Positions 1 to 12,458 of a stretch of DNA of 64,000 bases are shown here, piece after piece. The stretch lies in assembly GCF_030704535.1 (NCBI RefSeq), contig NC_081820.1, forward strand, positions 18,467,501-18,531,500, in the 5' to 3' direction. The position numbers were made by a program, and so were the translations under genes. Each line of letters starts with the position of its first letter. Position 1 is the first letter of the stretch. A model generated the notes under the pieces. The model did not search any database. It was not told the origin of the DNA and saw only the letters and a program-made list of their open reading frames with translations. This DNA is from Vitis vinifera (Eukaryota > Streptophyta > Magnoliopsida > Vitales > Vitaceae).

Positions 1-698
1 ACCGGGACAATAATAGAAGACAAAAAAGGGAAGCAATGCCAAGAGGTTAGATAAAAACACCAAGCTGTCAAAAGAATTTTACAAGCAGTTTTCCAAGTGT
101 TCACAAGCTGTGTAGGAATTAAAAACCATACAGTATCAAGAATCCAGAAAGAATGACATAATGTGGTATAAAATTTACGAACAAAAATGATAAATATCAA
201 GCAGTACTGCATTACAAGTGCCAAAGACATGTTTATTTGCAAAGCTTCAGTTCCAAGTGTTGTAGATTCTTGAGAGAGTAAGAATTCTGGCGTTGTAATC
301 AGGGTTTAAAAGGATAAATGAAATAATGTGGCACCCCAAAGAGGGCACAATCTTAAAATTACACAAAAAGAACAAACACTCAACTTTCATATCCTAATAA
401 AATTATTTAGCAGCTAATAATGATACAGAGCCACCATAATGCAAAAGATTTTGAGACACTATTATTACACCTTAAACAAAACAAACCATTAGTTATTACT
501 ACATGGCATCATATTCAAATAAAAATCTTCAAAGAATAAGAAGTAATTTTATTTTACATCATCTAAGTCACCTACATTTTCAAAAAAAAAAAAGAAACTG
601 CTTGTCCACAGAAGTAGAACGGCAAACCCATCAAAGAAAAGCTAAAACATTAAATGCAACCAATTAGCACAATATGGGAAATATGATGATCAAGCTTA
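1..698. other. 3' flank or last intron of RPS13; no other gene seen
   Basis: AT-rich non-coding sequence downstream (minus-strand sense) of the fourth RPS13 exon. A donor GTAAGC follows that exon directly, so this stretch should hold the last intron, a 34-nt final exon and the 3' UTR. I could not find a convincing final exon. A weak match near 258-270 (minus) reads GAATCTACAACA, which would encode ESTT, but no acceptor AG lies in the right phase. Nothing else was recognised. Confidence 0.5.
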
Positions 699-699
699 C

Positions 700-2032
<1,333 letters not shown>

Positions 2033-2230
2033 GGTGACGTCGACGGAGAAGGAGAGGGAGTTGCGGCTGTGGCTGTGGCTGTGGCTCTTTCTCTGCTGCC
2101 TGAAACCCTAACTCCTTTCAATTAGGTTGCTGCTGTTTCTAGGGTTTTATACTCACCGAGAGGGGCCGCCATTAACCTACTCTCCCTGGATATTGCCCTA
2201 CAGGGTTGCAACTTGGGCCGGTGCAACCCA
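2033..2230 (-). promoter_or_regulatory. RPS13 promoter/5' UTR with telo-box and site II motifs
   Basis: Immediately upstream of the S13 start codon lie a telo-box AAACCCTAA (2103-2111), a second telo-box-like AAACCCTA on the other strand (2140-2147) and a TGGGCC site II motif (2214-2219). Telo-boxes paired with TGGGCY site II elements are a known signature of plant ribosomal-protein and other growth-related promoters (TCP and telo-box-binding factors). The motifs are seen; their use here is inferred. Confidence 0.7.
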
Positions 2231-2794
2231 TAATACCCGAATCCGAACCCATTCCTTTCGGGCTTATCCAACTCATTTTGTAAAATGGATTAAAATTCAC
2301 AACAAAACAGGGATTCCGACTTAAATTTGGGTGGGGTTTCGGTGGGTTGACTTTAGAGTGTTTGAGCATATAATTTTAAAATGATTTTTTATCTTTAAAA
2401 ATAAAAATATTATTTTTAAAAATTTATTAACTCGTTGTTTGATCATATTTTCTATCCTAGTTTTTTAAAAAATCATTTTTAAATTAAAAAATAAAAAATT
2501 ATTTTCTAATATTTTTTAAATTAAAAAAGATTTCACAAGATATTTTTAGAAACACTTTAAGAAAACAAAAAAAAAATTGTTTGAATAAATTTTTTTAAAA
2601 AAAATCATTTTTCTATTTTGATTTTGCAAAATATCATAAGTTTTATTTATAGAATACTAGTTAAATTTAATTCGACTCCTATTAAACATAAAAAAAAAAA
2701 TTATAAATAAATTAAAAATAAATAGCTTTTTAAAAAATATAAATATCCATATTATAATAAAATCATCAATCATATTTTTTTTTAAATGACACTA

Positions 2795-2834
<40 letters not shown>

Positions 2835-2940
2835 ATTAGAAAACCTGATAAAGAATTTAAAGTATTAAATGCCATTTGATTTGTTCTCATTTGATTTAAA
2901 ATTATTTATCTACCTAGAAAATTTAGAAAGTATAATGGTT
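2231..2940. repeat. AT-rich intergenic sequence with TA microsatellite
   Basis: No gene seen. Very AT-rich sequence with poly(A)/poly(T) runs and a TA dinucleotide microsatellite at about 2800-2829. The stretch starting near 2360 resembles the GTGTTTG-type MITE-like debris seen again at 9990-12010. Confidence 0.7.
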
Positions 2941-4096
2941 TGTATTGGAGAAACAATAAGGGGGTGGGGAATTAGGTTTTTAAAATCTTTTCAATCACAA
3001 CAAATTCAAACACAATATAAGCAAAGTAAAGAGATAGAGTTTAGAGAATTCAAACTCAGGTTTATAGTGGTTCGACACTTCCTTGCCTACATCCACTCTC
3101 CTCAACCTCCTAACCGAGTGAGGGTTCCACTAACTTGAAGCTTCATCCAAGCTTCCAATCTTCTTACACTTGGATTCCGGCTCCGATGGACTATTACACA
3201 ATCTCTTCAAGATTCAAACCTCTTGAAGGCTTTGACACTAAGATTTTTACAAGAAATGATCCCTCAACCTAGCTTAAGGATAGCTCAAATACAAGACAAA
3301 GCTACAATGACACACAAGAGTGCACTAAAGGATATGCAAGTGGTAATTTAATGCACTATGAAAGAAATGAGAGTTTTTTTATCAAGAACATATAGGTAGC
3401 CTATTGAATGCAAGTGTTCTTTTATCAATAAATGAAGTGAAGCTCTCAATTTATATAACCTCGTCCAATCAAGTTAGGGGTCGACCGGTTCACTAGCCGT
3501 TGAAGCATTTAATTCATGACTGGTTACCGTTGCCTCAACCAGACCTCGACCGAGAAGAGAATCCCCTCGACCGGGAAGAGAAGGCTACTAGGAGAGAGAG
3601 AAACTTTTTGGCCTCCCTTGACCGGTCCTTGACCGAACGAGCACAACCAGTCAACCAATTCTTGAACCGGTTGAGCCGGTTAGCCATAACCTCGACCGGT
3701 TGAGCCTTTTTTGCCCCGAAAACCTATTTTTTTTAAATTCCTTTCTTTTCTAACACTTAGGCAAGGTTTTTAAGTGAATTATTAAGCTAATTATAAAACA
3801 TTTTGCCTAAGGTACATTAGTTAAAAACTCGGGTTTTAATAAAATCGAAATTTTAAATAATAAACCGAGTTTTCTAAGTTGCATGAAACGTATGAAAATC
3901 CTAAGTGCACTCATGCATTCATCTTACATTAGTTTCCTATGATCACAAGTCTTCCAAGCGTCTCGATCTTGTATCCATTTGGTCATTTGATGAATTTTCG
4001 AGTTTATGCCTAAGATACTTAACCATAAAACAAATTAGTCACTAAACCATGGTTTGTTATCATCAAAACCCGATTAGGAGAACCCTTAGGCTAACA
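2941..4096 (-). repeat. Ty1/copia LTR (3' LTR of minus-strand element)
   Basis: Reads on the minus strand from TGTTAGCC at 4096 and ends about 2941 (plus-strand TGTATTGG, so CA in sense). It is an inverted, diverged copy of 8449-9633: both share the GTTTTGATGATAACAAAC start, the CGACCGGTTGAG-rich middle and the GGTTCGACACTTCC / ACATCCACTCTCC region. The outer boundary is less certain than the inner one, because the last roughly 30 bp differ from the right copy. The polypurine tract beside it identifies this as a 3' LTR. Confidence 0.85.
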
Positions 4097-4111
4097 ATTT
4101 CCCCCTTTTTT
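4097..4111 (-). promoter_or_regulatory. Polypurine tract of minus-strand copia element
   Basis: Minus-strand AAAAAAGGGGGAAAT lies directly before LTR start TGTTAG. This is the usual plus-strand primer position of an LTR retrotransposon and fixes the orientation of the left half. Confidence 0.85.
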
Positions 4112-4391
4112 ATGATGACAAACCTTGGTTATCTAGGAGAGAAAAAAATCTGCCCCTCAAACCAATCATGGATCAATCAAACAATTTTTAATAGGAAACA
4201 AAGTAAAACGCGAAAATTTGAATAGGAAGCAATGGATCATGAAAATATCATATCATATATATATGGAAACTTCACATGTACAAAAAAGATAGATATGACA
4301 ATGATGACAATGAAAAGCATGAGGGTCTCCTAGATCCTATACATTTCTCCTCATTTGGCAACATAAAAAAGAAACGGATGGGGAACTCTAG

Positions 4392-5962
4392 ATAATCTCA
4401 AGGCTGAGGGGGTGGAGGAGGAAACACAGAGCGGAGGTAAGCCATCATCTCCTCATGCTGACTCGCCTGACGACTCTTAATGCAATCAATGCTCTACTGG
4501 AGATGCTCGAATGTAGCCTACTGTTGATCTATACGCTCCTCTATGCGCTCAAATCTTTGCTGGAAGTGATCAAATCGAGAAGTGACTCCGGTCTGATACT
4601 AATCCATGTGCTCTTCCATAGAGTAGAAATTAGAGTCATGGACTAAAGCAAGCTCCTCCATACGAGTCCCAAGGGAGCTGATCTGAGCTGAGACATCCAT
4701 CCAAGGCACATGATTAGCAGCGTGAGGTGCCTGAGATGGTAGCTCGGTAAATGATGGTTGAGATGATGGTCCTGCTGTGTAAGATGGCTCAGTCATCATA
4801 GACTTTGAGAAAGTGGCCTCAACATGAATGCCCTCTGACTGAGGTGAAGGCGGAATGTCAAGCTCGGGCCCTCTCTGCTCAAAATCCCTCTGAGGATCTA
4901 ACCCATCCTCCATCTCTTTGATTTTGGCCTTCTCCTCTGCTCCGGGATGCATCTGTCCCTAACCTCAGGCCTATCGCTCAACTCTCCTAACCTAAGAGTC
5001 ATCGGGTGCCTTCTCGAACTTCATTCGCCCCAAAGACTACTCATCTTACGTGTCATAGCTAGTGAGGGCCTCAAAGTTCGTCTCTCTACTCAAGTCGACC
5101 CCAACATCCTTGAATACTCGAGTAAGGAAGAGGCCGTAGGGGAGTACAGAACTGGGGAATATACCTTACCCTTTTTCGCCTTTTCTTTCTATTCAAAGAG
5201 GGCTGACAAGAAAAGGGGGTAGATTGAAGACTATCGAATCGAAACCAGGAGGAGTGAACCGCAGGATATCATATGCATCATCATCAGATATCCCACGTGA
5301 ATCCGTCTCCCGGTGAGGATCAAGTCCACAATAAATGCCTCAAGGTAGGAGACCTCGTCTCAATGTCCTCCTCGTGGCAATAAGATGGAGCATATCATGT
5401 GGTGAAGGACTTGGTTGGGCACGATCAGGCTATGTGCCGATGGTTTGCCCATCCCCTAGGCATTTGCGACTCCGCACAACCTCTGAACAGCCTCTCTAAG
5501 CTCGAATCCCAGCATAGTGGGCTATGCCTTGGCCGCATACACTCGGAGTCCAATTGAAGGGATGTCGAGAATGTGGCAGATACTCTTTGGGCTCAATCTG
5601 ATCTCAACTCCTCTCACTGTAGACAAGACTGGTCCTCCAAGCCCATAGTTCACCCGGGAATAAAAAGCCCGCACTAGAGTCGGGAAAATCGGCTCAGAAA
5701 TCGTCACAACTGGCAGCCATCCCATTCGACCGAAGAGTCTCTCAAACCCAAAGTGCTGAAGCTGGGAGAAATTGACACTTCTCCCTGGGACGACTTTCCT
5801 CTGGGTGGACTTTTGATTGTAGTGCTGATAGTCTTCGACGGAACTAAAAAGGGTTGTGTCATACCTCGCCTTTCGACGAGCCTTTGTCTGCTCAAGCTGA
5901 GATGGCTCAGCAAGGCACTTGCCCTGAGCCCTGGAGGTGCCCATCTCTCGCCTAGAAGTCAT
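4392..5962 (-). pseudogene. Extra 3' ORF of copia element (plant transposon-protein domain), broken
   Basis: Located between RNase H and the 3' LTR, in pol sense. The 5' part (5962-5522) begins MTSRREMGTSRAQGKCLAEP and contains YDTTLFSSVEDYQHYNQKS, GWLPVVTISEPIFPTLVRAF and LSPKSICHILDIPSIGLRVY, which I recognise as the putative plant transposon protein domain (Transposase_32-like) common in grape retrotransposons. The frame then has in-frame stops. A downstream open part (4952-4599) is Pro/Ser-rich and then predicted coiled coil (ISSLGTRMEELALVHDSNF). No catalytic motif is visible and the function is unknown. The family label is from memory. Confidence 0.6.
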
Positions 5963-6589
5963 CCAACGAACTGAAGGGAGAAGGAGAAGTCCAAAAGGAG
6001 AATGAACTCAAACAAGAAGGAGCAAACACCAACCCAAAGCCTTAGGCGCAGTAGATGAAGCTAAACCAACCCTGAGACACGCGGTGCAGAGAGAAGACAC
6101 TCCCAAAAACTGAAACCCTGGGTTTCAAATCAAAACCCTAACCTCAAGGCATCCCAAAATCAAATCCACAACCTGCAATCGGTCCGAAATCTTGCCAAAA
6201 CTGACTTCTGGAAGCAAAGAAGTGAAGGGTCTTCAAGGTATGGAGGAGAACAGGTGAGAAATGAAGCGTAGAGAGGCTTTTTAAATTCCCAGCCCTGACG
6301 AACCGGTCGATCGGTTCCTCAACCGGTCGACCACTTGGTCAACGGTCATTGGTCAACGGTCCAATTTTTGCATTTTCTTGTCTCGTGATCCTCTCCCTGC
6401 CATTTTCAGTTGAAATCCCTAATTTTTTTATGTCCAATGCCAATGGAATTTTGATTTTTGGTCAAAATTTGACCTTTTTCCTAAGATTATTTCTATATGA
6501 TGCATATGATATGAATTTAACGCAATCATAAGGCATATTCAATCAAGAATTCATCAAGCAATCATTTGATCATAAAGAAATCATCCCTA

Positions 6590-7285
6590 GTTGTCTTCTA
6601 ATATCAACAAATTGCTCTTCACTTAGGGGTTTTGTAAAAATATCGGCAAGTTGATCTTTTGTGCTTACAAATTCAAGTGTAATGTCACTCTTTTATGCAT
6701 GGTCTCTAAGAAAATGGTGTCTTATCTCTATATACTTAATCCTAGAGTGTTGCATTGGATTTTTTGAAACGTTTATGGCACTAGTGTTATCACATTTAAT
6801 AGGAACATGCTCAAAAATCAAATTGAAGTCACTAAGTGTTTGTTTCATCCAAAAGATTTGTGCACAACATAAATCGACTGCTATGTATTCGGCTTCCGCC
6901 GTAGACAAAGCTACCGAATTTGCTTCTTACTATGCCATGAAACAAGTGAATGTCCTAGGAAATGACAAGTGTCACTAGTGTTTTTCCTCTCAACTTTACA
7001 ACCGACAAAGTTGGCATCTGAGTATCCAATTAATTCAAAGTTATCACCCTTAGGATACCATAGGTCCATGTCCATTGTCTCTTTTAAATATCTAAGAATT
7101 TGTTTTACAACACTTAAATGAGATTCTTTAGGACAAGATTGAAATCTAGCACACAAACATACGCTATACATGATGTCGGGTCTACTAGCGGTCAAATATA
7201 GCAAAGAACCTATCATGCCTCTATACATAGTTGAGTTGACGAACTTACCTTTCTCATCCATGTCAAGCTTGATGGAAGAGCTCAT
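6590..7285 (-). pseudogene. Ty1/copia reverse transcriptase C-terminus and RNase H fragment
   Basis: Minus-strand reading shows YRGMIGSLLYLTASRPDIMY, ARFQSCPKESHLSVVKQILR, GYSDANFVGCKVERKNTSDT, a short break after WHSKKQ, then STAEAEYIAVDLCCAQIFWM, VPIKCDNTSAINVSKNPMQH and, after an in-frame TAA in the HFLRDHA region, TLEFVSTKDQLADIFTKPLS. These are canonical copia RT-end and RNase H landmarks. The N-terminal part of pol (integrase, most of RT) is missing: the sequence switches at about 7265-7290 to gag on the opposite strand. Confidence 0.93.
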
Positions 7286-8448
7286 AGGGTCATTAATGAC
7301 ATATGAGATCAATTTGACAAAGAAGCTACAAGAGGGTGAAGACAAAAAGAAAAAGAGCATAGCCCTCAAAGCTACAACCAAGGAAGAAGAAGACGTTGAA
7401 GAAGAAAAGCCAAGTAATGAAGGTGATGATTTAGCCCTCATCACAAGAAAACTCAACAAATACATGAGAGGTGAAAGGTTTATAGGAAGGAAATTCACCT
7501 TTAGAAGGGATCCTTCTAAAAAGGAATCTTCATCCCATGGTGACAAAGAGAAATGGGAAGAGAAAAGAGATTTGATATGCTTCAAGTGCAAAAACCGAGA
7601 CACATTAAATATGATTGTCCTCTCTACAAGAGTGAAGCCAAGAGAAGAATGAAAAAGGCAATGATGGCCACTTGGAGTGAAAGTGAAGAATCCTCCGAAG
7701 AAGAAAATGAGAAGGAAGTGGCAAACATGTGCTTCATGGCAATAGAAGATCTTGATGAGGTAAACTCTAACTTTAGTGATGAAGATATGCATGATGTTTT
7801 TGAAGAATTATATGAGGATTTTGAAAATCTTAGTTTGAAAAATAATTCTCTTAAAAAGAAAATTAAAGAACTTGAAATGGAACTTGAAGAAGTGAAAGAA
7901 AAATTTTCAATTATTGAAATATCTAAAACTCATCTTGAAAAAGAAAATGAGATTTTGAGGAGTGAAAATGAGATTTTGAAAAAGAAAAATGAATGGTTAA
8001 CGTCCTCTCTTTCAATTTTCTCTTGTGGACAAAAATATTTTGAAATGATCTTAGCTAGCCAAAAATGTGTCTTTGACAAACAAGGGCTAGGATTCAAATC
8101 TTCAAAAAATCAAAAGTATTTTAAAAACTACTTTGTAAAAGAATCCGCAAGTGCAAGTCCTTCCACCACTTGCAACTTTTGTGGAAGAGGAGGACACATT
8201 AGTAGTACATGTCGCTTAAGAAATGGTTCTCAAAAGAATTCAAATGCTAAAGCTAAAAAGGTTTGGGTTGAGAAATCCAAGGTCACTAACCCTTAAGGAC
8301 CCAAAAAGATATAGGTACCTAAATCAACTTAAATTTTATTTTGTAGGGATCAAAGAAGGATAAGTGGTTCTTAGATAATGGATGCTCAAGACACATGACC
8401 GGGAATGAATTCAAGTTTGCCTTCCTTACAAAGAGAAATGGAGGATAT
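7270..8448 (+). pseudogene. Ty1/copia gag and start of protease, truncated at both ends
   Basis: Plus strand: MEELIGSLMTYEINLTKKLQ, an acidic/lysine-rich region, then LALITRKLNKYMRGERF and a CCHC zinc knuckle (CFKCK...CPLY). The frame shifts by one within the knuckle region (from the frame ending near 7652 to the one running 7553-8296). A Glu/Lys-rich coiled coil follows (about 7790-8000), then a second zinc knuckle CNFCGRGGHISSTC (8170-8212). After a stop, the protease start appears as KWFLDNGCSRHMTGNEF, with Asn where the catalytic Asp of the DSG motif is expected. Gag lacks its N-terminus, and pol is cut off at GGY where an LTR begins. Confidence 0.92.
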
Positions 8449-9633
8449 TGTTAGCCCAAGGGTTCTCCTAATCGGGTTTTGATGATAACAAACCATGGTT
8501 AAGAATCTCAGGCGTAAACTCGAAAATTCATCAAATGACCAAATGGATACAAGATCGAGACGCTTGGAAGACTTGTGATCATAGGAAACTAATGTAAGAT
8601 GAATGCATGAGTGCACTTAGGATTTTTATACGTTTCATGCAACTTAGAAAACTCGGTTTATTCTTTAAAACTTTGATTTCATTAAAATCCGAGTTTTTAA
8701 CTAATGTACCTTAGGCAAAATATTTTATAATTAGCTTAATAATTCACCTAAAAACCTTGCCTAAGTGTTAGAAAAGAAAAGAATTAAAAAAATAGGTTTT
8801 CAGGGCAAAAAAGGCCCAACCGATCGAGGTTATGGCCAATCGGCTCAATCGGTTGAGGAATCAGTCGACCGGTTGTGCTCGTTCGGTAGAGGACTGGTCA
8901 AGGGAGGCCAAAAATTTTCTTTCTCTCCCAGTAGCCTTCTCTTCCCGGTCGAGGACCGGTCGAGGTCCGATTGAGGCAACGGTAACTTGTCATGCATTAA
9001 ATGCTCTAACGGCTAGTGAACCGGTTGACCCCTAGCTCGACCGGACGAGGTTACCTTTTGCTATTTTTGACTCCTGAGCTTAGAAACCTATAAATTGAGA
9101 GCTCCACTTCATTTATTGATAAGAGAACACTTGCATTCAATAGCCTACTTACCTGTTCTTGGTCAAAAAGCTCTCATTTCTTTCATAGTGCATTAAATCA
9201 CCACTTGCATATCCTTTAGTGCACTTTTGTGTGTCATCCTAGTTTTGTCTTGTATTCGAGCTATCCTTAAGCTAGGTTGAGGGATCATTTCTTGTAAAAA
9301 TATGAGTGTCAAAGTCTTCAAGAGGTTTTAATCTTGAAGAGATTGTGTAAGAGTCCATTGGAGTCAGAATCCAAGTGTAAGAAGATTGAAAGTTTGGTTG
9401 AAGCTTTAAGTTAGTGGAACCCTCACTCGGTTAAGAGGTTGAGGAGAGTGGACATAGGTAAGGAAGTGCCGAACCACTATAAACCCGAGTTTGAATTCTC
9501 TAAACTCTATCTCTTTACTTTGCTTATATTGTGTTTGAATTTGTTGTGATAGAAAAGATTTTTAAAACCCAATTCACCCCTCCCCCCACCCTTTGGATGT
9601 TTTTCTTAACTAAGCATAGCCTTTGTTTTCTCA
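8449..9633 (+). repeat. Ty1/copia LTR, plus orientation
   Basis: Starts TGTTAGCC directly after the broken protease codons and ends at TCTCA just before a primer-binding site at 9636. It is an inverted copy of 2941-4096. It contains CGACCGGTTGAG-type repeats (about 8815-9050) and a plausible promoter/R region. Because a primer-binding site follows it, this behaves as a 5' LTR, although gag lies upstream of it rather than downstream. Confidence 0.85.
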
Positions 9634-9839
9634 AGTGGTATCAAAGCCGAGGTCACGGGTTCGAACCCCAGGGGTGTCGCTGGGGGGGAGATTATTGGCA
9701 GATCGGAGGGTTGGCCGTGTCCATCAACTCCCCTTATGTTCGTCATGGGCGCTTGGGTGAATGCACTATAAAGCTAGGGTATGCATTTTTCCTAACAGCA
9801 ATTGCTTTTAGGAGAGTTGGTAACGCCTGAGGTCTTATA
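9634..9839 (+). mobile_element. Partial TRIM element: PBS, polypurine tract and one 147-bp LTR
   Basis: Contains TGGTATCAAAGC (9636-9647, one mismatch to the initiator tRNA-Met primer-binding site), a GGGTTCGAACCCC stretch, a G-rich polypurine tract (about 9681-9692) and a 147-bp LTR 9693-9839. These match the complete TRIM at 27203-27762 segment by segment. The left TRIM LTR is absent and is replaced by the copia LTR that ends at 9633. The LTR terminus has mutated from TG to TA. Confidence 0.8.
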
Positions 9840-12458
9840 GTTTTCTTATACTAATCGGATCTATTTTTGAGTTTCATATTATTTTAGAAATTATTATACT
9901 TATTAACGAATTCAACACATTTTTTTAATAAAATCACAAGTATTTCTCCAAAAACTGCTACAAGTAAATTTTTTAATATTTTAAATTTTATTAAATATCT
10001 AATTTTTCTTTAAAATGTCATCTTATACTAAAAGTATTTTTAAAAAAGCATTGTCAAACAGAGTCCAAGTATCTAATTGGTAATGTTTTTATTGGAAATG
10101 TTTTTAATTAAAATATTTTTTTTTAGAATCGCCTATTGAATATTTCTCCATTAAGTCCAATGAGTGATTTTTCAGTTTTTTTAAAATGTTTTCTAAGAGG
10201 GTGTCCGTTTTTTTTTTTTTTTTTTTTTTTAACTTTTTTCTAAAAATAATTTACTTTTAGACTTTAGGTTGTTTGTTTTTCTATATATTTATGGCTTATT
10301 ATAAATTTTTAAATAAATAGAAAAAGTAACATATTGATTTTTCTTTACCTTTTAGTGCTTAATAAAAATTAAATATTTCAAAAACAAATAATCTAATACT
10401 TAACACTATTTAGTTGTAAGTTATATTTAAAATTAAGGAAAAAAAAAATCACCACCTAAGTTTTGCCAAACACTTCATTTTTCTTCTTCAAAAATGTTTT
10501 TTTATACTTGAAGTGCTTTTAAAAAAACATTATCAGATAGACTCGAAGAATTCATTTGGTAGAAAGCATTTCTAACATTTCTAATACATGAAATTTTTTA
10601 TCATTCAAGTGTTAAAAAATGTTAAAAATATTTCCTAAAATCATTGTCAAACACACTTAAAAAAAATACGTTTGGCGGTGATTTTAAAAGTGTTTTTAAT
10701 CCTTTTAATACTTTAAAGATAAAAAAATTTAAGTGTTAAAAAGACAAAAAATAAAAATAAAAAACTTTTTAGAATCATTGTCAAATATACTCTAAGTCTC
10801 ACCTGAGTTGAAATTCATTCATGTATTGAAAAACTTTATAAAAATATAGTAATATGTACAAAAGAAGTAATAAAGTCATTAATAGTGTCATATTTTTTTA
10901 CTTTTAAATTATTTTTAAAAATTAATAAACCTATTAACAAATATAACGTATTAATTTTTTTATTTGAAATTTATTTGTCTAATAAGAAAATTTGTCACAA
11001 TATGATTCAGTGTAGAAAAGGAATAATAAGCATTTTAAATCAATTTTTATCCATAATTTTCCTTTTTTTTGTACTAATTGAGTCATTATTTAAGTCTCAA
11101 TTTATTTTTTAAAATTTCTAAATTCTTTAATAAATTCGATGCATTAAGTATTGCTTTATTTGAGATTGTTTGCCTAATGATAAAATTTGTAAAATTATGA
11201 TTACATGTAAAGAAGCAATTAGGAAAATATTTAGAATGAATTTTCGATTGTGACACCTTATATTAGTTAGATCGGTTTTTCAATTTCAAATTATTTTTAA
11301 AAATTAGTAAATCTTGTATGTTACTAAATTTGAAATCTATTTGCAATGGGTAGTGGAAAGGTAATAAAAGAAGAAATATATTGTATCAAATTTTATTTAT
11401 TTTTTATAGTGAATGGTATTGTTTAGAGAACACCTAAACATAGTAATTACATCACTTTATTTCTATTAATCGTCTTTAAAGAATAATATTAAAACATAAC
11501 TATTTTTTTTTTAATAATTTTTTATTAAAAAAAAAAAAGGAAACTGATTTTTAATCTCATGATCAACCAAAACATTATCCTCATCTTTTTTTCTTTTTTC
11601 TTTTTTATTTTTTTTATTTTATAAAAAAGAGTAAAATGTAATAATGTGTTTGATAGTGTTTTTATTTAAAGAGTTTTTAATAACAGTGTTTCCTCTTAAA
11701 GCGTTTAAAAAAAAATTACATATCAAGTATTTTTTCACAAAACACTATGAATGACTTTTTAACATTACATGATATTTTTCAAATTCTTATAAGTGTTTCC
11801 TAAAATTTATCACACACCTAATTTTTTCAAAAATATGTTTTAGGTTAAAAATGTTTTCTAAAATCACTATCAAATGAGCTTTAAAAATGCGTTTTACAAT
11901 GATTTTAGGAAATATTTTTACTCATTTTAACACTTACAAATTTTTATCTTTCAAACATGGAAAATGTTAGAAATACTTTGTAGGATCATTATCAAACACA
12001 CTCTAAAGTCTCGTTCCCTATTTTTTATTTTTTTAAATAAAAAAATTGACTTTGGTATGTTAATTTTCCACCTATAAGGGCTGAAATCTCATCCATGTAC
12101 TATGATTTTTTTTTTTTCTCATCCAATGCATAATATTAATGTACTTTTTAGACATTTATTCTAATGCTGTAGCCAGGCTTGGCTTAGGCTTAAAACATTA
12201 ACCCAAGCCCAACCGTAGAAGGACCTGCCAAGACTCAGACCGGGCTTCGATGCGGGCCCGACCTAACTTTAACCCAAATGTTTTGGGCGGTCTCGGACTG
12301 ACCAGGCTTTGGCCCGAAATTTGAACGGGTTGGGCTTTCGACCAACAGGCCAAATTTACATTCTTACAAGACGAGCCTTAACCACAATCTCTTTGTCAAA
12401 TTATAAAATAAGGCCTAGTTAGCCATGCTACAGTATTCTAACTCAATTCAGCCTTTTA
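9840..12458. repeat. AT-rich nest of degenerate MITE-like repeats
   Basis: No gene seen. Several decayed short units carry ends of the type GTTTGGCRRTGATTTT / AATCATTGTCAAACACACTC. Examples are about 10668-10797 (GTTTGGCGGTGATTTTAAAA to AATCATTGTCAAATATACTC), 11645-11873 (GTGTTTGATAGTGTTTTTA to AAATCACTATCAAATGAG) and 11880-12006 (TTATCAAACACACTC end). Superfamily not determined. At 12170-12360 lies a GC-richer GGGCTT/GGCCCG-containing repeat, also without coding potential. Confidence 0.55.

Noticed and set aside
258..270. Possible last RPS13 exon (minus-strand codons for ESTT)
   Set aside because: The preceding bases give no acceptor in the phase needed to complete the Tyr codon, and the following residues do not match the usual S13 tail. 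Probably chance.
5753..5974. Plus-strand open frame within the copia extra ORF
   Set aside because: It is the antisense shadow of the recognisable minus-strand Transposase_32-like sequence.
7170..7652. 160-codon plus-strand open frame spanning the copia fusion point
   Set aside because: Its first part is antisense RT and its second part gag; it exists only because of the head-to-head join and is not a gene.
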